From Lonicera japonica (lineage: Eukaryota > Streptophyta > Magnoliopsida > Dipsacales > Caprifoliaceae), in assembly GCA_021464415.1 (NCBI GenBank), contig CM038469.1, positions 64,523,650 through 64,587,649 on the forward strand: a DNA stretch of 64,000 nt, given 5' to 3'. Shown here one piece after another: positions 45,080-56,655 of this stretch. Every line of letters begins with the position of its first letter. Positions within the stretch are counted from its first letter, which is position 1. The notes below the pieces were generated by a model. The model did no database searches. It saw nothing but the letters and a program-made list of their open reading frames with translations, and had not been told where the DNA came from. Both the position numbers and the translations under genes were made by a program.

Positions 45080-46564
45080 ATAGTTGTCAAAGGGCGTGTG
45101 GTGCATCGCACCAAAGCTTTGGCGCCTCGCCTGGTCCCAAGCGCAGCGCGGTCAAGAAGGCAAGCTCGCGTGAGGCGAGGGATTTTCTCAAGTTGGGGTG
45201 CAGGTTTTGTTTCTCCTTTTGTTTTCCCCTTAAAAAGGTTTTTTTTTCTACTGACTTCCGCTTTAGTTGTAAGAAACCTAGAAGTTAACCAAAAACAAAT
45301 GTAATAGAGAGAGAGATCAACGAAACTTTAAGTCGGCATGAAGCAAATTGAAGAACGTATTTTTTTTTTATTTTAAGAGTTTTTCTTTCCTGGTTATCAG
45401 GTTTCCCCCCATTTATTAGGGCCTTTTTTCTGTTTCTGTTTATTTTTTTTCTTTCTATTCTGAATTGAACCTTTTTTTTCTTAAAAATGATTTTTTAACT
45501 TGTATAAGAGTTTGGACTATTTTTTATTCATTAAATTAATATTAAATTCGTATATACACGCTGAATATTACCAAACAATACTAGAGCTGAATTAGTTACG
45601 CATATAATTATATTTGTCTAGACTGCCATAAATAGTAAAGTTACGGATTTTGGGACCCAAACCATGGAATTTGGGCCATTTCAGACCAAACAAGCCTTGC
45701 CCTACCAGATTTTGGTGTCGTCACTTTTTGGGTTGGCTGGGTTTGAAACGATCCATTGTAGCCAAATAGTCTTCTACAACTTCTTCTACAATCTACATCA
45801 TTTTTGAGGGTTCTGCAACCACTTATCATGCTGCCAAAGCCGTAGCATGAACATTTTGGTACTTGAGGTATTGATGAGCGCTTAGAATTAACCAGAACAA
45901 TTCAATTCTAGCATAAAAATGCACTTTTCATTGGTCCCATAGTCTTGTGTTCGATCTTTCAACAGTTGGGACATGGGCTTGCTGACCTGCTTTGTGCTAT
46001 AAGCTTTGTCAGCATTGCTGAGTTTTCAGGAATTAGTATGTGTTGATTTGACCCTATTGGGGTCATTCACGGCATCTATATTTGTTATCTAGTGTTGTAT
46101 AGTCCTAGAGACAAAACAATGTCTTAGCCTTGTAGTTGTTTTTATTTTACGTTTCTACAAGCAAAGTTCCTTGACAAAGTTTTAATGAATTGGTTGAGTT
46201 TTCATCATTTGTCATGCCGCCTTTTTCCTACTTGGTTTTGGCATTGCCATCTTTCTCTCCTGGGACAAAGTTTAGGCAGGGTGTCTAAGTTTAGAATTGA
46301 CGTAATAGCATGGGATGAAATTGACTTGAGAAATTGTTTTCGTTTCTAGAAGTTTTATCCCAAAGTCGAGTTGGGTCATGTTTGCGTTGTAATTTACATG
46401 ATGTTAACCGTGTCTTATCTTGTTTAAATGGGATAAAAATATACACTTTTACTCTTGTTACATCGTATCTATTAGGATGTAAACAGGGTAAGTGTATCAA
46501 TTGTGTTGTGTTCATGATAGACAACAATAAAACGACCTATGTGTTTTTGTCTTACTAGTTCTTA
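45080..46564. other. Spacer with GC-rich repeat remnant
   Basis: About 45080-45185 is GC-rich (GGCGCCTCGCCTGG, GTGAGGCGAGGG) and resembles the GGCGC-type dispersed repeat edge that also appears near 13600. The remainder is unremarkable spacer. Confidence 0.4.
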
Positions 46565-46982
46565 GGCCGCCTCCAATGGCTTGTCTATAAGCGTGCCTAT
46601 AGATGATAATGAGTCAAATAGGGAAAAACAGTGAAACACTCCAATAGATTGTCTATCGCTTTATGGATATGACAAAGTAATCATTTCCATATCTAAAGAC
46701 TCTAATAGACAATGTTAATATGAAGTGGCAAATGAAAAGGTGTGACCCATAACTTTCTCTTTTCATTGCACATATGGATTTGTACTTATATATGTTGAAT
46801 GTTTTAAAATAGGGATGTTTGCCTTCTGTAACAAGGAACCATTGGAGAGTGTTTTGTTTTTAATTTTTCTTTGAGATTGTCTATAGACACAAAAATGATG
46901 CCCAACTAGATATACAAAATGTCATAAATAGCTCGACACATACGATAGGTAGGTCTTTTATAAACAAGGCAATGGAGAAGGC
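46565..46982. mobile_element. MITE with CCATTGC/GCAATGG termini
   Basis: GGCCGCCTCCAATGGCTTGT at the left pairs with the right end, which on the other strand reads GCCTTCTCCATTGCCTTGTT. Stems continue into CTATAAG/TTTATAA. The left side is bordered by TTA; the right flank is TTT, so the TSD is imperfect. Confidence 0.6.
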
Positions 46983-47377
46983 TTTGTTGTTTCATGTGAA
47001 GCAAAACGCCAAAACTCAAATTACCACTTGAATTTAGAGCTTGCGCCACCTTCCAAACAAACTATGTAGTGCTTGGTGGTTGATTATGGATGTGCTTTTT
47101 GATATAGCTATTCGCAGAGAACATGGGGCATTTGTTGAGAGTGAGTCGAGCATCTTCATCTACGTTTGTGCCAAGTGATGTTGATATGTTATTTAACAAT
47201 GATATATGCTTGGAGAAAGCCATTATTGGACAATTGTGCTGATGTTTGAAACTGGTGCCATTTAGTGACTTGTTGGGACCGATTTCTTGGTTTCAGTCGA
47301 AGATAGGTAGTTTTTTGGGTGAAAGAAGGATTTTGTTTTTGGTGAAATGGTGGCTCATGAATGAAGATAGGTATTAT
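46983..47377. other. Spacer
   Basis: No feature recognised. Confidence 0.4.
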
Positions 47378-47735
47378 TAGGGGTGTAAATGGATATTTGA
47401 AAATTCGAATCCGTTCCGAATTTGAATCCGTATTTTGTGGATATTTATCCGTATTTTGTGGATAACTATAAGAAACGCCTTATTTTGGCAAGTCTCTAAA
47501 TTTAAAAAGGGAGACTTGCCAAAATGAGGGTTTTTTTTATAGTTATTTGGTTGAAGGCTTGATTGTTTTGGCTCATAACGTCGTTCACCCGTTAGACATG
47601 TTAAGCAAAATGGTGAACGGAACCCGAAAACAGATGTCATGAGTTTTGAGTCTATTATAGATGATGAATGCACGCTTTATTCATATAAATGAAGTGAAAC
47701 GAACCCAACCCCACCCATTGTCAGGTCTAGGATTG
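47378..47735. mobile_element. hAT-like remnant containing a foldback hairpin
   Basis: The left end TAGGGGTGTAAATGGATA is a typical hAT-MITE terminus, followed by GAATCCG repeats. The right edge, near CATTGTCAGGTCTAGG, is only weakly complementary. Inside, 47462-47496 and 47511-47546 are about 35-bp inverted arms (ATAACTATAAG...GCAAGTCTC and its complement) with a 14-base loop. This may be a second small foldback element nested in the first. Confidence 0.5.
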
Positions 47736-49946
47736 AGGCTTGATGCAACTGATGCTGTTAGAACATTGTTTTAAGAGACAACTATAGCTCGGCACACCTA
47801 TACTCTGGGTAGTGGTGCCGATGGTCTATAACAACCCTACTGTTATGGGCAGGATGATGTATGTGCTCTGTTGTACTTACAGTTGGTGTTGATAGATTAC
47901 ACAATCCCCCATGTATGGTCAATTGATGTGTTATATGTGTGGCCACTAGTCCTTCGAAATAAGAGAGATTTTAAGGAGAAAGAAATCGTAAGAGTTTGGT
48001 CTTATAGCCCCCAATGTTTTATTAGGTTGGATTGAGACGTGATATTCTCCTACGAAAAAATCGATAAGCAGTCTAGTCTTTACCATATTGTAGCCTAGAG
48101 CCAATTACAGGTGTTGTCTATTTTGGCCTCGTTTACAATTCGATTGATACAGAACAACTGATTGTTGTAATTGTTTCTCCCAATAAAATCCAGCTTCAGT
48201 GACCATTTTCCCCTCATTACCAGTAAATGTATTCCTTGGCTATGTTTTAAAAAGCGCTCATGATGGCGCTTAAGCACTAAGCAGTTACTGAGTCTGTTTA
48301 ACTTTCAAGTTCTTTTTAAAGCTACACCACTTTCAACAACATCAATCGATAAGCTTAGATAATTGTGGGGTATAGAGATTACATACGAAAAAGAAGCTAG
48401 CACAAATATTGTCATAATTTCTGAATTTATTATGAATGACTCTTATGAGAGAAATGTAGCGATGAAACTCGAATGATATACTTTTGCGTCTCACTCGTTA
48501 TTTAATGCAGGATTTCTAGCTCGCTTTGATTTACTCGTGTAGGCCTTTCCTGATTAAAGATTGAAAATAAAATTTTCCATATATATGTCCCTAGGTAGAA
48601 GTTCATGTTTAGCTTTCACATGTTGTAACAATGCACTAATTTCTTAACATTTATGTTCCTAGTTAAAAGTTCATGTTTAGCTTTCACATTTTGTAACAAT
48701 GCATTAATTTCTTAACATTTACTGTTCTTAAACAAGACTTGTATCACGACTGTTTTGGCATATTGATTATATTTTAAAAAAGGAAAGTGGATTTTTAGTT
48801 TAAAATATCCTAAAAAGGAATATTGAACCCTTAATTCACAGGACGGAAGGAGATCTAGAAAATATATCATTTAATATTTACATTAAAAAATTATAACGAC
48901 TATGCAATACTCATATTTCAATAATTTGGGATATCCAAACTGAAATGTTTTTTCTTTCTTTCCTTTTTTTAAAAAAATAAAAAATAAAAAAAATCCAAGT
49001 GATATTTGAAAAGATGTTCAAAAGAATATATGGTTAATCTTTACGTAGTGACTTTTTAATTTTGTTCGCCTTAGATTATTAAAGAAGGGAGTATTAAAAT
49101 AAAATAAAATTTGGAAGGTCATAATTTAAATCGAAACGAATAAAGAATTACAAGATTGAGGCATGTCTTTTTAGGTGGAAGAACCACTAGCAAAAGTAAT
49201 GTTTTTATTAGAGATTGATGCCAAACTTGGCATTCAATGCTAGACCCACATCTCTAAAATCTGAAAATCTACCAAATCTTTTCCTAGTTTTTTCAGCTAT
49301 CTTCAAGGCCAAGTTTACCTTCTCATATAGTCATATATATTAAACAAGTAATGATGGGCAGCATACTAAATTATACGACCAATTTATTAGATAAAATAAC
49401 ATGTTAGAAAGAACATTATTTAGTATTTAAGTAGATTTTATACACTGATCAATGGTCTAAGTTTTTCAAGTTCAGCTCTGTTATATTATAGAGTAAGTAC
49501 AAGCCTTTGAACTTTATTTAATTACTCTATTTGTTTGATTAATTCTCCATAATAAGCAGTGATTTCACACATTTATATGCATTCCTGAACTTGGGCGATT
49601 ACATAATATCGTATTTAAAATGACTTATTGTTGTGTTTTTATAGGTTCCTCGATGGAAGATTTGAATTCAAAACAAAAGCGGAGAAAAGAAAGTCAAAAA
49701 GAAAAATAGGGGGCATTGTGGACATAAGCAACAAAATTTCTTAATTTTTTTAATTATAGATTGACTTGCATGCATTATATTTACACCTTCTCCTCTATTG
49801 AGATGCTCTCAATCCATTACACTCTAGTCAGAAACTCTTTATTTTAAATGTTTTTAATATGCTAGTTTCATACGCGTATTTTTTAATTTATACCCATATT
49901 AGCTCGATAAACTGGTCACTTCAAGACACGCAAAAGCTTTCTTTTA
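47736..49946. other. Spacer with a 68-bp tandem duplication
   Basis: A 68-bp unit (contains GTTCATGTTTAGCTTTCACA) is repeated at 48585-48652 and 48653-48720 with few differences. The remainder is AT-rich without a supported gene. Confidence 0.5.
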
Positions 49947-50211
49947 GGCTCCGTTTGATTACAAAGGTGAAAAAGAAAAATAAATTTAATTAGTTTGTGT
50001 GAAAAGATTGAAAATAAGGTGAGAAATATATCATCCATCCTTCAATATTTTTGGTGAAAAATTTTTACTCAGCACCAAGTAAAGAAAATTTCTTGATGGA
50101 AAAACTTAAAAATCAAGAGGATGTCACCTCTATCACTCAACTTATTTTCCATCTTTACCTTAAAAGTAACTCAATTTATTTTCTTTTTTCACTTTGCAAT
50201 CAAACGGAGCC
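49947..50211. mobile_element. Tourist-like MITE with TTA TSD
   Basis: GGCTCCGTTTGATTACAAAG at the left and, inverted, GGCTCCGTTTGATTGCAAAG at the right, with imperfect pairing continuing about 20 bp further. TTA flanks both sides (49944-49946 and 50212-50214). It is 265 bp and non-coding. Confidence 0.85.
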
Positions 50212-50831
50212 TTAATGTTTACTTTAAGAAAAAGCTTATTGCAACAAAGTTGGTCATACTTATAATAAGTTGGCATGTAGCCCATCTAGCCCACTTGTCC
50301 ATCTACTAAATTTTAATGCTTTGTACATGTAATGTAATAAGTTAAAATCTCCCCCAACTCATTTTTATTATAAGTATATTAATTAAGACAATTTTAAATA
50401 TTTTTATGGCAAACTTCATATATACTCTTGCTCGCTCATGATATATAAGTATATAGGCATGTTTTAAAGTATATTATTTGCTTACTGACTAGGCATTTAG
50501 TGGAGATTTTTAGTCAGTATATATGCATACATATATACAACTATCTGTCTCCAGAAAGAAAGTTATTTTTTTAGTAAAATAAAGGACTCACTAATTTTTT
50601 TTTAAAAATCAATCATTTACCCATTTAAAATGAAAAAATGGATTATACTAATTTCATTAAAAAAATTAGATTATTTACTCTCTCAAAATAAAAAGTCCGT
50701 TCTTGTACTAAATCAAGAGTTCTATTCTAAAACGTGGTTAGATATAATTTATCTTTAAAGTGATCATTTCTCTGTGAACTTTCTTGATGTAGTCTACTTT
50801 AAAACCTACCTACATTTATGTGGAGACCTTA
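50212..50831. other. AT-rich spacer between MITEs
   Basis: No feature recognised. Confidence 0.4.
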
Positions 50832-51168
50832 GAGCACCTCCAACCGTAGTGTATAATTTTGGTTTTAAAAATGTCTCCAACAGTCTTTTAAAAAATTTTG
50901 ACACTTAAGATTTGTGTAAAGAGGTTGTGTAAAATACAAATCCAATTTACACAACCACTTCAGATAATCTCACATATATTTTTCTAAAGTAAGAGAATAA
51001 ATATAGGATAAGCTCCACTTGTGCATATATAATTGGTAGTTTAGTATTTACACAAAAGTCTAAAATAGACTGTTAGAGTGCAAAACGAATTATTTATTAT
51101 TTTTGTGTAAATCCCACTTTGACACGTAGAATTTACACAAAATTTATACAAGACTATTGGAGATGCTC
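50832..51168. mobile_element. Tourist-like MITE with GAGCA.CTCCAA termini
   Basis: GAGCACCTCCAACCGTAG at the left and, inverted, GAGCATCTCCAATAGTC at the right, each bordered by TTA (50829-50831 and 51169-51171). GAGCATCTCCAA is a widespread plant MITE terminus. It is 337 bp. Confidence 0.8.
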
Positions 51169-51238
51169 TTAAATTCCTTAAGCTAAAAATAAGGAAAAGA
51201 AAATACATGTGGTAGGGCCACTATGATTCATTATTTTA

Positions 51239-51513
51239 GGGTGGGGCTATTGCCACACCCCATATCTCTCCGTAACACTCCCTATATTTGATTCGACATA
51301 TTTGGGTCGAGTATATGATTATTTACTCAATGCAATAGAGCCGAATTACTGTTGAGAATAAAAAAAATACATTGACTCGGCCCTATAGCACCGAATAATA
51401 TGCACATATTCGGCCCTATTATACCGAATCAATGTGTACATGCTCGGTCCTATTGTACCAAATCAAAGCGGGAGTGTTACGGAGAAATATGGTGGGTGGC
51501 AATAGCCCCACCC
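51239..51513. mobile_element. hAT-like MITE with about 45-bp TIRs and 8-bp TSD
   Basis: GGGTGGGGCTATTGCCAC at the left and its exact complement at the right extend as near-perfect arms to CTCCGTAACACTCCC. TTATTTTA flanks both sides (51231-51238 and 51514-51521). The interior carries repeated CGGCCCTAT and ACCGAAT motifs. It lies about 400 bp upstream of the F-box gene. Confidence 0.9.
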
Positions 51514-51521
51514 TTATTTTA

Positions 51522-51921
51522 TGGGGTAATACATATATTTATGAATGGTTGCATGCCTCACCCATCACCCCCCCTCCCTCAGTGTTGCAAACAAACACCA
51601 AACTCCAATATTTTGACTTTAATAGAAACATTATCATAAAATTCTTGCACACGATATAATTAATCAGTCTGTACCAATCAAGCTTGTCAACCTTCTCATA
51701 GCCCCATCCCACGCGTAGCATCTTCGCCGTCCACTGCCCCCACCATGACGTCCCATCCACATAGGACTCCACGTCCCTGCATTTTGTTTCCACTCATAAA
51801 CTCATTTTTTAATTACAATTATTCCACTACACCTACTTAAAAAAATGACACAAGCGGCAAATAATCCATTCCTACAAGTTGGATAGTTACAAATTTTATT
51901 GCCATTGGTGTCTCCACCTAA
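51522..51921 (+). promoter_or_regulatory. Upstream region of the F-box gene
   Basis: It contains CCACGCG, CATGACGTCCC and CCACTACACC motifs near 51708-51840 but no convincing TATA box. The leader start cannot be fixed. The start codon context is ACCTAAATGG. Confidence 0.3.
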
Positions 51922-53109
51922 ATGGAAAGTCACCGGAGTTTGCCAACCAATGCGGTCGGTTTCTCCCTCCTTCCATCGGAGCTCATCCAGTACATCGTCG
52001 TTCGACTGGCTTTACCGGATATTATTCGGGTAAGAGCACTTAATAAGTTGATTGCTTCTATTGTCTCCGATGATGGTTTTGTTCGCGACCACGCTCGCCA
52101 TTCTAGTTCTGCTAGTTGGCTTTTTATATACAAGAAGCGCTGGCATCGAGATGCGACACTCCACGGCTTCGTTGATTCGGATGATCGTTGGTTCAAGGTT
52201 TCAGTCGCTGACATCTTGAAAACGATAGTTCCACCAGGTGAAGATCTCTACTTTTTGACTGCGTCAGGTAATCAATTTATGTTTGCCTTAAACACTAGTC
52301 AGGAAATTATTTCAGTTAATCCTGTTACAAAAACAATTAGAAAGATTCCACCAAGTCCTTTAGGTCCACGTGGCACATCTTCGTGGCGGAGGTCTGGGAT
52401 GAAGTTACTATCAGGGTCGGGTCATTTTCGGTTTTTATTTGCCGAAATGCAGGAAAATAATCCCGTTGTGTTTGAGTACAACTCAGAAACTGACAAGTGG
52501 CGGTCTAGAAAAGCAAAAGAAGATGTACCACATGCACATGCACATGCACATGGCAACATGAAAGGGGAAGAATATATTTCCCTAAGTGCACTCAATGGAA
52601 GTACTGAAAGCGTCATAACTGTTATCGGAATTCGATGCGACACGGTAATAGTTGTACGGCCGATATTCAACAGAGGGGGGAATGAGGAGGGACAATCAGC
52701 CATCGGATTTAGTAGGGGGAATGCAATTGTTCAGCTACATGTGTACGGGGATGGGAACATGATGATCGTGCGATCGGATTGCGCGGACAAAAGATCAAGG
52801 GTGTTGAAGGGGGTAGAATTGTGGGGATTGAGCACAGATGGCAGGGAATGGGAATTTATTTCAAGAGTTTCAAGAGGAGTGATTGATCAAATAAAAAAGC
52901 CCTACGGGGTTATGATGGGGTGCTTAGAGGAGAGACAAGGCAAAGTTAGGGCTGTTTTAATGTCCAATTTTGAAGGTGTTTGGGACATGATTTGGCTTTG
53001 TTTTGATTTAGAAAGGAAAGAATGGAGTTGGGTCCCACTTCCTGACTGCAAAATGAAGGGTTCAAACATGGCTGGAATCACTTTTTCTTCTGGCCTTACC
53101 TTGTCATGA
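51922..53109 (+). CDS. F-box protein
   Basis: A 395-residue intronless frame. Residues about 14-60 form an F-box: the LLPSELIQYIVVRLALPDII core, then RVRALNKLIASIVSDDGF. It would bind a Skp1/ASK protein and so place the protein in an SCF ubiquitin ligase as substrate receptor. The rest (about 90-390) is a beta-rich region like the kelch/FBA-type domains of plant F-box proteins (FRFLFAEMQENNPVVFEYNS, VELWGLSTDGREWEFISRVS, LERKEWSWVPLPDCK), but I cannot assign it to a named subfamily or target. A CATGCA repeat encodes an AHAHAHAHG stretch near residue 207. The ATG at 51922 is the first in frame; stop TGA at 53107. Confidence 0.85.
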   Translation: MESHRSLPTNAVGFSLLPSELIQYIVVRLALPDIIRVRALNKLIASIVSDDGFVRDHARHSSSASWLFIYKKRWHRDATLHGFVDSDDRWFKVSVADILKTIVPPGEDLYFLTASGNQFMFALNTSQEIISVNPVTKTIRKIPPSPLGPRGTSSWRRSGMKLLSGSGHFRFLFAEMQENNPVVFEYNSETDKWRSRKAKEDVPHAHAHAHGNMKGEEYISLSALNGSTESVITVIGIRCDTVIVVRPIFNRGGNEEGQSAIGFSRGNAIVQLHVYGDGNMMIVRSDCADKRSRVLKGVELWGLSTDGREWEFISRVSRGVIDQIKKPYGVMMGCLEERQGKVRAVLMSNFEGVWDMIWLCFDLERKEWSWVPLPDCKMKGSNMAGITFSSGLTLS

Positions 53110-54659
53110 TTGAAATACTTTATTCCAATCGGACGGTTATTTATGCTTAATCTTGTCTTGTTTTTGTATATATACAATGGGTGAATAATAATAATTCAGT
53201 ATGGCTCGAGAAGTCACCGTGCCGGGGATGCATGGGGCACTCTTGAATTTGAAAATTCTCACTTTTATTTACTTGAGTTTTAATCTGGATCCTTGTACAA
53301 TCATAATTGAATGTCTTGGATTCTAAAAACAAATATATTTCATACAATAATGATGTTATGTGCCTTTTTGTTATACCTTGTAACCATGCGTGTTAGATTA
53401 TATTTTCTTCTTTTCAATTTTTTTTTTTTTTTTTATTTGGGGAACAAGAAGGAAGTGGGAAATCGAAGATAATTCAAGAGATCTTTTACTATTTGAATTA
53501 GAAGTTAAAGTATCTTTACTTATAGCAATTTAGAAATAAATGGATATTAAAAGAGTAAAAGCAAACACAGACTATTGATGCCCCGTTTGGTAACTTTTGA
53601 GCTTTTTATATCACATTCAATTCATAGGTTTCTCGGGATGCGAGATTATTTTTTTGTTATCTGTCTGATTTTAAAACAGTTTATACTTTTCAGTCTAGTA
53701 CTGAACAAATAATTTTCCGAAATCAAAATAAGAAACCATTACAAATCAAAATATTATAATTTTATTCTACACGTTCGATTTATCTTAGCCATTGTAAATG
53801 GTCTTATAAATAAAAGATATTTTTCTTAACACTAAAAATTTTAAAAAATGTTAAATAATTTACTAGTTCAAAATCACTACCTCATTACCGTGGCAAAAGT
53901 TAGAAGCCCTACTTCTCTAGTTCTATTTTCCTTCAAGAAAAAAGTTTTCAAGGATGAATTAAGAAAATAAAAATATAAAGTAGTTTAAGAGCATATTGTT
54001 GAATTCATTTGAGAAGAAAAAACATATACAATGGTGAAGTTGAAAAATAAAAAACGCGAGATTTCAAAGCAGATCAATGCCTACTAGAATTATATAATGG
54101 GGGATTTAGTATATTAATTATTTTAAAAAAAATATGAAACTCTTAATTTTAACATTATAAAAAAATTGAGGGAAAGAGCTAGTAAAAGAAAGTAGATATC
54201 GGCTAATCCTTGATATGGGCTGAGAAAAGACTTCGCCATAAAAGCCCATCGCCCCCATCATGTTTGGTTAAAGAGGTGGATCTACTTCAAGGTTCCAGTG
54301 CAGGAAAATGGACTATACAATTACTTATTACTTAAAATCTTCTTTGTATTTATCCTACACGAATACGTCTAGGTGTGTTTGTCGCACCGCCACAAGCACT
54401 TTAGTAAGATATATAATCTGCCTAAATATTTAATCTCAATACAAGACCAAAGATTTCACCATCCACTACCTCAATAGATCACCACTGGGGTAGCAAGAGC
54501 GCCGGTAACGGACAGTAGTAGTAGTGGAGTGATATGGTTGGTGGGGTAATTTTCAACATCGTTTACTTTAGTTATTTTGAAAGCAACCTTTGCAAAACAG
54601 GTCCCCCCGGCCCCATCTATGACCAACCGAAAAGAGATCAAAGAATTTTATTTTATTTT
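53110..54659. other. 3' flank of the F-box gene and AT-rich spacer
   Basis: Holds the presumed 3' untranslated region, a T-rich tract near 53417-53434 and AT-rich spacer. No gene is seen. Confidence 0.4.
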
Positions 54660-54845
54660 TTACTATCTCCGGTCTTTAATTAAAAATTTATTATATTTTT
54701 TGGAATATTTAAAATTAAGAATTTAATTTTTTTTATATAACTTTATTAATATACTAGATTTTATTATTATGAAATAAATTGTGTTTAAAATTATTAATTT
54801 TAAATTAATGCATTTTTTTGAAAGATGGAGACCGAAGGATTACAA
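54660..54845. mobile_element. Degenerate Stowaway-like MITE
   Basis: TACTATCTCCGGTCTTTAAT at the left and the complement of GATGGAGACCGAAGGAT at the right give imperfect CTCCGGTCTT-type inverted ends. The AT-rich body is typical of Stowaway elements. The ends are decayed. Confidence 0.45.
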
Positions 54846-54902
54846 AAATATAAAAGATCGACAATCCAACCATCCTTTTTCTCTATTCATTTAGGTAATT
54901 GA

Positions 54903-55190
54903 CTTTTTACCACCCTGAAGTTCATTTGATTTCTTAATTTGACCCTGATGTTTTATTTGCTATATTTTGGTCCTCAAATTTTAAGCCAGTTGCACTTTTT
55001 TTCCAAATTGGGTGTCCTGACAGTTTTTAGGACGGAAAAAATATAATTTTCTGTCTCAAGAATTGAGAGGGCATATATTTTAAAATGAAAATGTAACTCG
55101 GCATAAATTCTGAGGACCAAAATGTAGGAAATGAAACATTAGGGACCTAAGTAAGCATACACATAACATTTAGCGGGGGGGTAAAAGAGC
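54903..55190. mobile_element. Inverted-repeat element with long imperfect arms
   Basis: The left arm (TTTTTACCACCCTGAAGTTC, then ATTTTGGTCCTCA) and the right arm (TGAGGACCAAAATG, GAAACATTAGGGACC, GGGGGGGTAAAAGAGCC) are complementary over roughly 90 bp with gaps. This is a foldback repeat of the TTTTACCCCCTG/GGGGGTAAAA kind. Confidence 0.55.
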
Positions 55191-56349
55191 CCTCGGACAC
55201 CTAACCCCCCTTCTTTCTCTCTCAAATAACGTGAGAGTGTCAGCTAAAAGAGCGGAATGGATAAAGATCAGGTTTTTTTGTCCCAAACACGTGTTCTTTA
55301 TATTAGAGAATGATAGCTAGGTCCCCAACTTTTTTAACTCCCACCATCATCATATATCCCTTTGATTTCATCCTATATATGATTATACAATCTATATAAA
55401 TATATATATTCCCTCTTTGAAGAGAATCGTAATTTTGGTAATGATTTATATTTCTTTGAATTGATTGACCCACGAAAAATATATAATACGTACGATTTGC
55501 TTTAGAAACTGCCTAAATATATATATATATATATAATTAAATTAAAATCATATATAGTTTGTGGCACTTTAATGTTTTCAGAATCAATTTTAATAAGAAT
55601 GTGGGTTGCTCTAGTACATGGTATTGGTTTAAGTACGTAAGAGGTTGCTTTTGGAACATAGTATACTAGAGTTAGCTTAATTAGTTCTTGCTACGGTTCA
55701 ATACTTTTATTAATGTATATAATTTGTAAGCAATTTCAACGTAACTGATAATAGTTAAGAATTTATCTTATTTACTCTTTTTATTTTAATTCATGAATTG
55801 TATTCTAAAAAAATTAAAAATTTTAATTTGAATCGTTCTAAACGAAATTTTTAGCATATATAACAAGACGTCAAAAAATATATTACATAGAAAGGCGACA
55901 TTACTATCAAATCAATTATTTATATTGTAAAGCAATGCATAACTCTAAAAGTATATAATACAATTTTTTAAAATATTACTACATTTAAATAAAAATAATA
56001 TTATTTTAGCAATATAATTACCTTATATAAAATCACAAAAACCATGAGTTAAATTTTTAGTTGGATAAGTATTATGTTACTAGGATTGATGGTACATGTA
56101 CTAGAAACACAGTTTATACATATAACTATTTTGTCAATTTAATATATAAGTGGTCAGCAACTAAATTATTTTAATAATTTGCATGTATATACACACACAA
56201 CCAATCTTTCATGAGAATCATTCACATGGAGAAATGGATTTTTCGAGGATGATATAATTTCTATTGTAGAGGCGTAAATTTCGATGTTAAAAGTTGGATC
56301 GATTCATTTATGTACTTGTTAGAGAAAAACAGAGAAGATGTTTTCTTTT
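55191..56349. other. AT-rich spacer
   Basis: No gene is seen. A TA microsatellite lies at about 55507-55533. Confidence 0.4.
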
Positions 56350-56655
56350 AGGTCTCGTTGCATAATTTTTTTGTCTTTTTTATAAAAACAGGAAACTAAA
56401 TTTTTTATTAAGATTTTTTTTTTGTGTTTGATAAAATATAAAAAATATTTAGTAAAAATATTTTTGTTCAAATTTTTTATAATAAATACTCGAAAATCAC
56501 ATGAAAAAATCAATCTAATAGGTTTTAAGTGGAATGGTTTTAACCCCTTGTTTTCTCCCTGTTATAAAAATATTTTTAGAATTTGTGCTTATCAAACAAA
56601 GAAAAAAAAAGCTTTTCTTTCTTGAATTCTCAAATCAGTGAACCAAATGTGGTCT
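56350..56655. mobile_element. Decayed relative of the 41980 MITE
   Basis: The right part ends CAGTGAACCAAATGTGGTCTTA and the left starts GGTCTCGTTGCATAA. These are damaged versions of the GGCCTCGTTTGGTTCACGGA ends at 41980-42301. Translated shadows of both share an RICAYQTK stretch, which confirms the kinship of the interiors. Confidence 0.55.

Noticed and set aside
45031..45304. Two overlapping frames over a GC-rich stretch
   Set aside because: The GC-rich part resembles a dispersed GGCGC-type repeat and the frames share no family motif.
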